DNA of 64,000 nt, from the NCBI RefSeq assembly GCF_007992715.1, contig NZ_BKAU01000005.1, forward strand, positions 248,001-312,000. Reading direction: 5' to 3'. The notes beneath the pieces are model-generated. The model did not search any database and was not told the origin of the DNA. It saw only the letters and a program-made list of their open reading frames with translations. Made by a program: the position numbers and the translations under genes. Shown piece after piece: positions 32,365 through 40,778 of this stretch. The stretch comes from Chitinophaga cymbidii (lineage in GTDB: Bacteria; Bacteroidota; Bacteroidia; Chitinophagales; Chitinophagaceae). Positions within the stretch are counted from its first letter, which is position 1. Each line of letters opens with the position of its first letter.

Positions 32365-35300
32365 ATGCAAAAAACCAGACATTTTTTGAAGGGATGGGCA
32401 TGCCCTGTGCCTGCACCTGTTACAAGAAACTTTGTTTTTATGATGAGGGTAATTACGGTATGGTTAACAAGCATTTTTTGCGCGGCCCAATTGCTGACAG
32501 CTTCTCCCGGATACGGCCAGGGAAAAGAGCAGCAGCGCATCAGCCTGGATTACAGCAAGGCTTCGCTGGCCACCTTGTTTGAAGCGATCGAGAAGAAAGC
32601 GGGCCTGGTCATTATGTACGAGAATACGGATATGATGAAGCAGGAAGACGTGCAGGCGGTCTTTCGTAACAGGAAAGTGGCGGAGGTCATGGACCGGATA
32701 CTGCAGAACAAGAACCTGAAATGGAGCATCCTTGGACGGGTGATCAGGGTGGAACGGCGCAATGATGTGAAAAACGATGCTGCTGAGCCAGGTGTTCCGG
32801 CTTACCAGCCAGTACCTCCGGTGCGCATTTATATTACCAGCCTGGAAGGACAGGCGCTCGCCGGCGCTTCCGTTATCAACCGGAAAACGAACAAATCCGG
32901 TATTACCGATGCAAAAGGTATGCTGGACCTTGAGGTCAGCGCGGGAGATGTTCTCGTGGTGTCTTACGTGGGATACGCCACACGGGAGATCACCGTTAAA
33001 GATGTTTCTCCGTCTTTACGGTTTTCACTACAGGTATCGGACAGTAAGCTGGACGAGATCCAGGTCATTGCCTATGGTACCACGTCCCGGCGTTTGAATA
33101 CCGGTGCCGTTACGACTGTAAAGGCCGCCGATATAGAAAAGCAACCGGTAGGCAACCCCATTATTGCGCTGAGCGGCCGTGTACCCGGGCTTTCCATTCA
33201 GCAAACAACGGGTGTGCCGGGTGCGGCGGTACGTTTCAATATACGGGGGCTGAACAGCATCAGCGGTGCGAACGATCCTTTTATAATCATAGACGGTGTT
33301 CCCTTTAATTCCACCAACATCAACATGAGCCAGGGAAACACCATGGGCGCGTTCGGCGGCGCAAGCGCCCTGAATTCGATCAATACGGCGGACATAGAAA
33401 GCATAGAAGTGCTGAAAGATGCGGATGCGACCGCCATCTATGGAAGCCGTGGCGCCAATGGCGTTATCCTGATCACTACCAAAAAAGGGAAATCGGGGAA
33501 AACAGGGCTCAATGTAAATATCTACCAGGGGATAGGCAAGGTGAGCCGTAAACTGGACCTGCTGGACACCCGCCGCTACCTGGATATGCGGTATGAAGCT
33601 TTTGCCAATGATGGTGTGGACTGGCGTGCCGCCAATGTAACCGCCAATGACCTGAAGTTATGGGATACTACACGGTATACGGACTGGCAGGATGTGCTGG
33701 TGGGAGGAACTGCAAAATATACAAGCGCACAGGTAGGTTTAAGCGGCGGCAACCAGCATACACAGTTTACGCTTAACGGAAGCTACTGGAAAGAAACATC
33801 CGTGTTCCCCGGTGAATTCAGGGACTGGAAACTGTCGGGGAGATTCGGGGTAAATCACCGGTCTGCCAACGACCGGCTTCGCGTAGACTTTTCCACGATC
33901 TATACCTATGATAATAATCTCATTCCTTCTTTCAACCCCTTTACCGATGCCCTTAGCCTGCCGCCCAATGCGCCGGCGCTATATAAGGAAGATGGTTCTA
34001 TCAACTGGGAAGGAGGTACCTTCTATAACCCGATTGCCTATACGCTGGGCACAACGCAGTCACTCAAGTCCTACAACCTCAATTCCAGCGCGTTGTTCTC
34101 CTACAGGTTATTCAAAAGCGTATGGTTAAAAGCCAATACGGGATACAGCAAGGCAGATTTCAACACCGTTTCCTTAACGCCGAAAAGCGCTGTCAATCCT
34201 TTCTTTTACTATCCTACCAGCAACAAGGGCAACTATGCCACCATCCAGAATACGGGCTGGAATGCGGAGCCATATCTCGAATACGAAACAAAGCTTTACC
34301 AGGGGAAGTTATCTGTGATGCTCGGGTCTACCTTCCAGGAGCAGGTGCGGACCACAAACAGTATAAGTGCGTCCGATTTCCTGGACGACAAGCTGATGAA
34401 CAACCCCGCGTCCGCCAAGAATGTCACCGTTTCTCCAACCGGCATCGTCAAGTACCGGTACAACGCCGTTTTCGGCAGGCTGAACTACAATTTCCAGAAC
34501 AAATACATCGCCAATCTGACCATGCGGCGCGACGGCTCCAGCCGTTTCGGGCCCGGCCGGCAGTTCGGTAATTTCGGCGCCGTTGGCCTGGCGTGGATAT
34601 TCTCTGAAGAGGGATTTGCCAAACGATTCGCACCTGTTCTCAGCTACGGAAAACTGAGAGCCAGCTACGGTATTACGGGCAGTGATGCGATCGGCGATTA
34701 TGCATTTCTTTCCACTTATTCCGTTTCTGCTACCGCCAGTGCAGACAGAGTGGCCTTGAAGCCGGACAGGTTGTATAACCCTGACTATGGATGGGAATCG
34801 AACAAGAAAATGGATATCGAGCTGGAACTGGGATTTCTTGAGAACAGGCTCATGTTGTCCGTCAACTACTACCGAAACCGTTCCTCCAACCAGCTTGTAG
34901 GCATACCAATGCCCGCGATGACGGGATTCACCAGCATCAACAGCAACCTGCCGGCCACCGTTCAGAATACAGGACTGGAGCTGACGTTGAACACGGTGAA
35001 CATCAGGAATGAGAATTTTTCCTGGAATACTTCCTTCAACCTTACCGTTCCGCGAAACAAGCTGGTGGCATATCCCAACCTTGCTTTATCCACTTATGCA
35101 ACATCCTATGTTGTAGGCTACCCGCTTTCATTGGAGATGCTGTATGATTATGTAGGCGTAAACTCCCTGACCGGTGTGAACGTGTACCGGGACAGGAACG
35201 GGAAAGATACCTCGTTTATCACATCATTTTTCTTTACGCAGGCAGACCGTACAATACTTGTTAATACAGGCCCGCGATTCTACGGAGGTATCAGCAACGA

Positions 35301-35751
35301 ATTGCAGTACAGGAACTTTCGTCTTGATATTCAGCTGGTATATTCAAGAAGAACGAGGAACAACGACATCGCGGTGCTGCCCGGTGTTGCCGGCAGGGAG
35401 AATAACATCACGGCCTATGTTTTTAATAACAGCTGGCGGAATCCCGGAGAGGAAGCGCTGTTTCCGAAATTTACCCAGAGCACAACCTCTCCCGCCTATC
35501 GCTCAAGAACTTCCAGCTCGAGTGAAGCGTACTTTACAGATACCTACTACCTGCGGTTGAACAATCTTTCATTATCCTGGACGCTGCCGCAGGAATGGCA
35601 GCGGAAACTGCATGCCAGCAACGCCAGGGTTTATCTGCTGGGACAGAATTTGCTGACGTTTACAAATTTCAAAGGTGTGGACCCCGAAACCGGAACAACG
35701 AGCATGCCGTTAATGCGTGTAATGACGGCGGGCGTACAGTTTAATTTATGA
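32365..35751 (+). CDS. SusC/RagA-type TonB-dependent transporter with STN domain
   Basis: 1128 residues from the ATG at 32365; the frame reaches a TTG at 32356. An N-terminal extension precedes the signal peptide (MMRVITVWLTSIFCAAQLL). Then come an STN domain (about 55-125, LATLFEAIEKKAGLVIMYEN), a carboxypeptidase-D-like domain (about 150-230), a plug with DADATAIYGSRGANGVILIT, and a barrel with RRDGSSRFGPGRQFGNFGAV. It is close to the SusC at 45737, so the two are paralogues. The divergent sigma/FecR pair and the shared promoter element upstream point to cell-surface signalling control. Its stop overlaps the SusD start (ATGA). Confidence 0.94.
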   Translation: MQKTRHFLKGWACPVPAPVTRNFVFMMRVITVWLTSIFCAAQLLTASPGYGQGKEQQRISLDYSKASLATLFEAIEKKAGLVIMYENTDMMKQEDVQAVFRNRKVAEVMDRILQNKNLKWSILGRVIRVERRNDVKNDAAEPGVPAYQPVPPVRIYITSLEGQALAGASVINRKTNKSGITDAKGMLDLEVSAGDVLVVSYVGYATREITVKDVSPSLRFSLQVSDSKLDEIQVIAYGTTSRRLNTGAVTTVKAADIEKQPVGNPIIALSGRVPGLSIQQTTGVPGAAVRFNIRGLNSISGANDPFIIIDGVPFNSTNINMSQGNTMGAFGGASALNSINTADIESIEVLKDADATAIYGSRGANGVILITTKKGKSGKTGLNVNIYQGIGKVSRKLDLLDTRRYLDMRYEAFANDGVDWRAANVTANDLKLWDTTRYTDWQDVLVGGTAKYTSAQVGLSGGNQHTQFTLNGSYWKETSVFPGEFRDWKLSGRFGVNHRSANDRLRVDFSTIYTYDNNLIPSFNPFTDALSLPPNAPALYKEDGSINWEGGTFYNPIAYTLGTTQSLKSYNLNSSALFSYRLFKSVWLKANTGYSKADFNTVSLTPKSAVNPFFYYPTSNKGNYATIQNTGWNAEPYLEYETKLYQGKLSVMLGSTFQEQVRTTNSISASDFLDDKLMNNPASAKNVTVSPTGIVKYRYNAVFGRLNYNFQNKYIANLTMRRDGSSRFGPGRQFGNFGAVGLAWIFSEEGFAKRFAPVLSYGKLRASYGITGSDAIGDYAFLSTYSVSATASADRVALKPDRLYNPDYGWESNKKMDIELELGFLENRLMLSVNYYRNRSSNQLVGIPMPAMTGFTSINSNLPATVQNTGLELTLNTVNIRNENFSWNTSFNLTVPRNKLVAYPNLALSTYATSYVVGYPLSLEMLYDYVGVNSLTGVNVYRDRNGKDTSFITSFFFTQADRTILVNTGPRFYGGISNELQYRNFRLDIQLVYSRRTRNNDIAVLPGVAGRENNITAYVFNNSWRNPGEEALFPKFTQSTTSPAYRSRTSSSSEAYFTDTYYLRLNNLSLSWTLPQEWQRKLHASNARVYLLGQNLLTFTNFKGVDPETGTTSMPLMRVMTAGVQFNL

Positions 35752-37247
35752 TCTATAAAACCGAAATCATGTCAACTTATATAAATAAGGGAATTGTAAC
35801 GATCATATGCATCCTGGCCATCCTGATGCCGGCGTGTAAAAAATTCGTGACGGTAGGAGAGCAGGAAACCGCAATGGGAGAGAAAGCCACTTTTGAAAAG
35901 GAGCAGACAGCGACAGCAGCTTTGCTGGATGTATATTCCAGTGTCTATAATATGTTCGGCAGTACCGGAGGGCTGTGTCTCACCAAGATCAACGCCATGT
36001 ATGCCGACGAGTACACGCTTACCAATACAGATGCCAGTTTGATGCAGTTACATACGAACTCGCTCGACGCCGTTAACATATACGTCAGGGGTTTTTGGAA
36101 CGGTTCCTATACGGCCATATATAAGATCAATGCCGTTTTGGAAAATATTGAAAAGTATGGCTCGGCAATTCCGGCGGCGAGCAGGGACCAGTTGACAGGA
36201 GAAGCAAGATTTCTCCGCGCATTTTCCTATTTGCTGCTGGTAAACGTATACGGTGACGTACCGGTTTTACTCACGCCGGACTACCGGCAGAATATGAAAG
36301 CTGCCAGAACTCCCCGGGCTGATGTCTACAAGCAGATCATAGCAGATCTGCAGGAGGCGGAGAAATTGCTGAATGCCGGTTACCTGGACGATAAGAATGT
36401 TCCCGGCGCCATGCGGCTTCGTCCAAATAAAGACGTAGCTACCGCTTTGCTTGCCCGCGTGTACCTCTACAACAGGATGTGGGAGGAAGCGGAAAAGGCG
36501 GCCACAACCATCATCAACAAGCATAACGTCTATGCACTGGAAACAGACCCCGGGCGTGTATTCAGCATCAATAGCAAAGAGGCCATACACCAAATGGCGA
36601 CTAATAACCGCGTGGCCTATCCCGGAATTGCGATTGCTTTTGAGCTCACCGGCGCTCCCACTACAACAGGTGCAGGCATGGGCATAGGCGTGTTGAGCAA
36701 TAGTTTGCTCAGCCGCTTCGAACCCGGTGACAATCGCAGGAGTGCTGCCTGGGTAGGTACATCTACCGCAAACGGCAACACTTATTACTTCCCTCACAAA
36801 TACAGATCGGGCACAGTGCTAACGCAATATTTTACCACTATACGGCTTGCGGAAATGTACCTCATCAGAGCGGAAGCTTTTATTCAGCAGGACCAGGTGG
36901 AGAATGGCGTTGCCGACCTCAATGTCATCAGGCGGAGAGCCAGGGCGCAGGCGGATGCGCAGGTCCCGGACCCGCTGCCCGATCTTTCCTTAACCCTGGC
37001 AAAAAAAGAAGCATTGCTGGCGGTGGAACAGGAACGCCGGGTGGAGCTGTTTATGGAAGGCCATCGCTGGTTTGATCTGAAAAGATGGAACGGCATCGAG
37101 AACCCGGCCGTTAGCAGGGCGGAGGAACTGATGCCAGCCATCACCACCGCAAAAGGCGGAAGCTGGGAATCCTATAAGATGTTATTCCCGCTTCCGCAGA
37201 ATGAAGTATTGCTGAACACCAACCTGGAACAGAATGACGAGTACTAA
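35748..37247 (+). CDS. SusD/RagB-type surface lipoprotein
   Basis: 499 residues. The start overlaps the SusC stop (ATGA). A second in-frame ATG at 35769 (MSTYINKG) leaves a more standard lipoprotein signal with lipobox ILMPAC (Cys near residue 29 of the long form). SusD landmarks are ARFLRAFSYLLLVNVYGDVP (about 150-170), RLRPNKDVATALLARVYLYN (about 223-243) and ERRVELFMEGHRWFDLKRWN (about 426-446). It forms the lid of the SusC encoded just upstream. The ligand is unknown. After it comes a 112-base gap with a promoter-like element before tlpA. Confidence 0.93.
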   Translation: MIYKTEIMSTYINKGIVTIICILAILMPACKKFVTVGEQETAMGEKATFEKEQTATAALLDVYSSVYNMFGSTGGLCLTKINAMYADEYTLTNTDASLMQLHTNSLDAVNIYVRGFWNGSYTAIYKINAVLENIEKYGSAIPAASRDQLTGEARFLRAFSYLLLVNVYGDVPVLLTPDYRQNMKAARTPRADVYKQIIADLQEAEKLLNAGYLDDKNVPGAMRLRPNKDVATALLARVYLYNRMWEEAEKAATTIINKHNVYALETDPGRVFSINSKEAIHQMATNNRVAYPGIAIAFELTGAPTTTGAGMGIGVLSNSLLSRFEPGDNRRSAAWVGTSTANGNTYYFPHKYRSGTVLTQYFTTIRLAEMYLIRAEAFIQQDQVENGVADLNVIRRRARAQADAQVPDPLPDLSLTLAKKEALLAVEQERRVELFMEGHRWFDLKRWNGIENPAVSRAEELMPAITTAKGGSWESYKMLFPLPQNEVLLNTNLEQNDEY

Positions 37248-37289
37248 TCTGTTCGTTACACATTGTTGAAAAATAAATCTATTCCGCAC

Positions 37290-37318
37290 GGTATTCTTTT
37301 TTACAAATCAGAGTCTTG
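37290..37318 (+). promoter_or_regulatory. ECF-type promoter candidate before tlpA (GGTATTC-N16-GTCTTG)
   Basis: GGTATTC (37290-37296) and GTCTTG (37313-37318) are 16 bases apart. They lie inside a 73-bp stretch (37258-37330) that matches 44319-44391, upstream of fecR, at about 53 of 73 positions without gaps by hand count. An internal promoter here would let the tlpA pair respond separately from susC/susD. Confidence 0.55.
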
Positions 37319-37359
37319 TTAAAAGAGAACCTGGTGCATAAAACTTAAAGCAATCAAAA

Positions 37360-38535
37360 ATGCAATCAAAAGTAAAATTATTGGCCCTGATGCTATTGGC
37401 CGCATCACCGGCAATGGCACAGAAAACAGCGGCGGACGCTAAACCGGGTGAAGTGACCGTGAGGGGAAAGGTAGGTAACCTGAACGCGCCCCGGCAGCTT
37501 TGGATCTATATGGGCGATGAAAAATGGGATACCGTCCCGGTAAAGAACGGCGAATTTGAATACCGGAAAAAAACGTTGCTGCCTGCTTACGGAGCTATCA
37601 TGGTTAAATACAGCCCTTATTACCCGGGTGTTAAAGGGCCGGGCTTCTTTTCGGACATGAGCCTCGCCAGCGTTTTCTTTGAGAATGGTACCATGACCGT
37701 TAACACGGCGGTAGATACACTGAAGACAGGCGTTCAGATACAAGGCTCTTCATTGAATGCAAAGCACAACGAATTCTGGAATAAAGAGGGTGCGCTGGTC
37801 CGCGACCAGAAGAAGCTGGCGGCTGAATTCAATAATGCTTCGGTTGAACAATTGCAGTCTGAAGCTTATCTGCAGGAGTATGAAAGGAAGAACGAAGTGA
37901 TCTTACAGCGTTGGGACAGCCTCGTACTGGCGGAAGTTAAAAAATATCCCGATTCCTATCATACCGTAATGGCTTTTTACGGATACATGAGGCAAAGAAA
38001 GCCGGATTCGACTGCCGCCATCGCCATCGCCGATCAGTTCGGGGAGCTGTACAAGGAGCGGATGCGTTCCAGTGTTCGCAACCAACCGGCTGAAGCAACG
38101 GCGAAGATCCCTGTTGCGCCCGTTGGATCTGTGGCCCCGGATTTCGTGCAGGATAACATGGAAGGCAAGCCTGTAAAGTTATCCGACCTGCGCAGTAAAT
38201 ATATACTGATCGATTTCTGGGCAAGCTGGTGCGGGCCCTGCCGCAAGGTAAATCCCGATCTTGTAAAGCTCTACCAGCAATTCAAAGGCCCGAAGTTCGA
38301 GATACTGGGCGTTTCGCTCGACCAGGATGCGGATAAATGGAAGGCTGCTGTAGAAAAGGATCAACTTACCTGGCTGCATGTATCCGACCTTAAAGGCTGG
38401 AAGAATGAAGTGGCGCAGCAATACGACATACGCGCCATTCCGCAGAACCTGCTGCTGGACCCTTCCGGGAAAGTAGTGGCGAGGAACCTTAAAATAGACG
38501 AACTGGAAGATCAATTGAGCAACCTGCTGAAATAG
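37360..38535 (+). CDS. TlpA-family thioredoxin with DUF4369-like N-terminal domain
   Basis: 391 residues. A signal peptide (LLALMLLAASPAMAQ) precedes a DUF4369-like beta domain (about 28-125, VTVRGKVGNLNAPRQLWIYM), a helical linker (about 130-245) and a thioredoxin domain (about 250-391) with WCGPC (cysteines C291 and C294) and the cis-proline turn AIPQN. Such proteins work as membrane- or periplasm-facing disulfide oxidoreductases. It follows SusD after 112 bases that carry a candidate promoter and precedes a second TlpA by 6 bases. The client protein is unknown; the cysteines of the neighbouring transport proteins are one possibility. Confidence 0.9.
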   Translation: MQSKVKLLALMLLAASPAMAQKTAADAKPGEVTVRGKVGNLNAPRQLWIYMGDEKWDTVPVKNGEFEYRKKTLLPAYGAIMVKYSPYYPGVKGPGFFSDMSLASVFFENGTMTVNTAVDTLKTGVQIQGSSLNAKHNEFWNKEGALVRDQKKLAAEFNNASVEQLQSEAYLQEYERKNEVILQRWDSLVLAEVKKYPDSYHTVMAFYGYMRQRKPDSTAAIAIADQFGELYKERMRSSVRNQPAEATAKIPVAPVGSVAPDFVQDNMEGKPVKLSDLRSKYILIDFWASWCGPCRKVNPDLVKLYQQFKGPKFEILGVSLDQDADKWKAAVEKDQLTWLHVSDLKGWKNEVAQQYDIRAIPQNLLLDPSGKVVARNLKIDELEDQLSNLLK

Positions 38536-38541
38536 AACAAT

Positions 38542-39060
38542 ATGGCAATCCGGAAAATGATGATATGGCTGACACTGGCGATGAGCTTTCTTCAGTTAAC
38601 GGCCAGTGCTCAAACAGCGGCAGAACGTAAGCAGGCGTTTCCTTTCGAGTTCAAAGACACGCTGGGAAGAGTGGTGAAACTCGACGATCTCAAAGGCAAG
38701 GTGGTCTACATGGATTTCTGGTTCACCGGATGCAAAGGCTGCGTGCAGGTAGCAAAAGGGTTGCACGATGCCGTTTTGCCCGCTTTCCGGGAAGATACCA
38801 GCGTAGTGTTCATGTCCGTTTCGCTGGATATCAATTTCCTGAAGTGGAAAAGAAGCATCCGGGAAGGACTGTACACGAGCGAAGGCGAACTGAATGTATT
38901 TACCATGGGTATGGGCGGCGATCACCCGTTTTACCGGCATTACGGATTCTCCGGCGCTCCGCAAACGATGCTGATAGACAGGCAGGGGCGCGTTGTTTCC
39001 ACTTCTCCGCCGTTTCCGGGACCAGCACTCGTGGAAATGATCCGGTCGGAACAGAAATAA
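38542..39060 (+). CDS. Short TlpA/AhpC-TSA-like thioredoxin
   Basis: 172 residues: a signal peptide (residues 1-25, ending ASAQ) and a single thioredoxin domain with FTGCKGC (cysteines C64 and C67), a strand VFMSVSLDINFLKW and the cis-proline turn GAPQT. The CKGC pair is unlike the CGPC of the preceding paralogue, so its redox potential or client probably differs. There is no DUF4369 domain. It starts 6 bases after the longer TlpA and ends that operon; a housekeeping-type promoter begins 2 bases after its stop. Confidence 0.88.
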   Translation: MAIRKMMIWLTLAMSFLQLTASAQTAAERKQAFPFEFKDTLGRVVKLDDLKGKVVYMDFWFTGCKGCVQVAKGLHDAVLPAFREDTSVVFMSVSLDINFLKWKRSIREGLYTSEGELNVFTMGMGGDHPFYRHYGFSGAPQTMLIDRQGRVVSTSPPFPGPALVEMIRSEQK

Positions 39061-39062
39061 TG

Positions 39063-39093
39063 TTTGAGTTTTTCAGCCGTATTTATATATTTG
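39063..39093 (+). promoter_or_regulatory. Full-consensus Bacteroidota promoter TTTG-N19-TATATTTG
   Basis: TTTG (39063-39066), 19 bases, then TATATTTG (39086-39093) matches both boxes and the spacing of the primary-sigma promoter of Bacteroidota. Transcription should begin near 39100, just after the tlpA stop. It is the best promoter match I found in the window. Confidence 0.7.
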
Positions 39094-39099
39094 CAACGT

Positions 39100-39220
39100 T
39101 GATGCATAATTTAGAATATCTGATTTGATCAACATAAAGGCACAGCAATGCCCTGAAGCTATTTTTTTGCGATCTGCAGCGCTGCCGGTTTTTCCTTGAC
39201 CGGTAGCGTTGCATTTTTTC
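39100..39220 (+). ncRNA. Candidate small RNA or terminated leader upstream of 39249
   Basis: The predicted start from the consensus promoter (about 39100) and the T-run of the terminator (39214-39219) define a transcript of about 120 bases with no plausible ORF. It contains a small GGCA/TGCC hairpin (around 39140-39153) before the main terminator. It could be a free small RNA, or a leader that controls read-through into the lipoprotein/ABC operon. I recognise no riboswitch or RNA family in it. Confidence 0.45.
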
Positions 39221-39227
39221 AGATCGC
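39169..39227 (+). terminator. Strong intrinsic terminator with a competing outer stem
   Basis: TGCAGCGCTGCCGGT (39175-39189) pairs with ACCGGTAGCGTTGCA (39199-39213), including two G-U pairs, and six T follow at 39214-39219. An outer pair, GCGATCTG (39169-39176) with CAGATCGC (39220-39227), overlaps the base of the inner stem and encloses the T-run. Formation of the outer stem could weaken termination. Confidence 0.72.
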
Positions 39228-39248
39228 ATTCATATCAATCATTCGTTC

Positions 39249-40070
39249 ATGAGATACGGTCTATTGATGGTAGTTGGTTTAGCAGTGGCATCCTGCCAGG
39301 TATCCCGCCCTTTTACCACCTTACAAAACAGCGATCGCGCGCTGGCGGACAGCATGCTGGCATATGCACTGGACCACGAGGCCGTTTATACGCTGCTGGA
39401 TACGATCAAGCCCGTCAGCAGTGTGAAGTTCCTGAGATTCCCTGTAGCGAAAACGTCTTTCATGAAGGATGGCGATCACCAGGTGACGCCGGGGGACAGC
39501 CTGCCTGCGCTGGCATTACAGTACGCCCGTATCTGCGCGGAACTAAGCAAGGGAGATCACCAGTTTGTAATGATGCCTTTTGCGCAAAAAGAGGGACACA
39601 TGCGCAACATTGAAATATACGTTGTGCGGAAAAGCAGGTTTTCGTCGTTGATCGCGCAGCATGCCGCTTTCTTTGGCCAATGGGGCTTCACGCCGGAAAG
39701 TGATCCCGCTACCGTGCTCCCGGTCATCGAATATGAAAGCCGGCACGACCGTAACAGGGGATACGGGCTGCTGTTCGGGTATCCGTTATATGCCGTTGAT
39801 TTTTTTGTGACGGCCAACCAGACGGTGGAAAAGGATACGACGATAAAGCTTGTTCCGCGCGATTTTTTTGCAATACCGGTATACGCCGGCAACAAGGGGC
39901 ATTTCACCTATGCGATGCCCAAGGGACATCAACCCTCGGAAATTGATTCCATGATATACCGGAGGGCGGTCCATACACTGGACCGGTATAAAGCACAAAG
40001 ACCAAAATATTTTACATCCGGAGGGCTGAAGGCAATTGCATTATGGCGCAACTGGAATAAAAAACCATAA
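39249..40070 (+). CDS. Lipoprotein of unknown function
   Basis: 273 residues with a lipobox, LAVASC (Cys near residue 16). I do not recognise the family. Visible features are a helical segment after the signal (SDRALADSMLAYALDHE), the strands VMMPFAQKEGHMRNIEIYVV and YGLLFGYPLYAVDFFVTANQ, and a basic C-terminus (ALWRNWNKKP). It is the first gene after the terminator at 39169-39227 and lies 3 bases before the ABC ATPase, so it is probably the periplasmic or outer-membrane partner of that transporter. No enzyme motif is visible. Confidence 0.75.
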   Translation: MRYGLLMVVGLAVASCQVSRPFTTLQNSDRALADSMLAYALDHEAVYTLLDTIKPVSSVKFLRFPVAKTSFMKDGDHQVTPGDSLPALALQYARICAELSKGDHQFVMMPFAQKEGHMRNIEIYVVRKSRFSSLIAQHAAFFGQWGFTPESDPATVLPVIEYESRHDRNRGYGLLFGYPLYAVDFFVTANQTVEKDTTIKLVPRDFFAIPVYAGNKGHFTYAMPKGHQPSEIDSMIYRRAVHTLDRYKAQRPKYFTSGGLKAIALWRNWNKKP

Positions 40071-40073
40071 CAC

Positions 40074-40769
40074 ATGCTACAAATAACCAACCTGAACAAA
40101 ACGTACGGGGACCATCATGCCCTGAAAGGATTAAACCTCACCGTCAACAAGGGAGAGGTGTTTTGCCTCCTCGGCCAGAACGGGGCGGGTAAAACCACCA
40201 CCATTAATATTTCGCTGGGTTTTTTGGCGCCTGATTCCGGTGAAGTGCTGATAAACGGGAAGAAAGTTGGGAAGGATGGGAATGATACCCGGCGCCACAT
40301 CGCCTATATTCCGGAAGTGGTGATGTTATACGCGAACCTTACCGCTGTTGAGAACCTCGACTTCTTTAGCAAGCTCGCCGGCTATTCATATGACCGCAAA
40401 CAACTGCGGGATTTTCTGACAGACGCCAATCTGCAATCCGAAGCCCACGAAAAACGGGTGGGGGCCTTCTCAAAGGGCATGCGCCAGAAAGTAGGCATTG
40501 CCATCGCCATCGCGAAGAATGCGGACGTAATACTGATGGACGAGCCTACCAGCGGGCTGGACCCCCGGGCTACGGACGAGTTTACCCGCATTGTAAAACA
40601 GCTGGCATCCCAGGGGAAGTCGGTGCTGATCGCTACGCATGACATCTTTAACGCGGTATCCATCGGTACGCACATCGGTATCATGAAAGACGGGCAATTG
40701 CTGCATGTGGTGGGCGCGGACAATATCAGCCCGGAAGCGTTGCAGAAACTTTACCTGGAAACCATCTAA
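40074..40769 (+). CDS. ABC transporter ATP-binding protein
   Basis: 231 residues. Walker A is GQNGAGKTT (34-42), the Q-loop region is IPEVVMLYANL, the signature FSKGMRQKVGIAIAI is a variant of LSGGQ, and Walker B/D-loop is VILMDEPTSGLDP. The length and the lack of a C-terminal domain match ATPases that serve ABC-2 exporters. Two ABC-2-type permeases follow (9 bases, then an overlap), so the unit would be one ATPase dimer with a permease heterodimer. The substrate is unknown. Confidence 0.92.
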   Translation: MLQITNLNKTYGDHHALKGLNLTVNKGEVFCLLGQNGAGKTTTINISLGFLAPDSGEVLINGKKVGKDGNDTRRHIAYIPEVVMLYANLTAVENLDFFSKLAGYSYDRKQLRDFLTDANLQSEAHEKRVGAFSKGMRQKVGIAIAIAKNADVILMDEPTSGLDPRATDEFTRIVKQLASQGKSVLIATHDIFNAVSIGTHIGIMKDGQLLHVVGADNISPEALQKLYLETI

Positions 40770-40778
40770 AATATTCAC

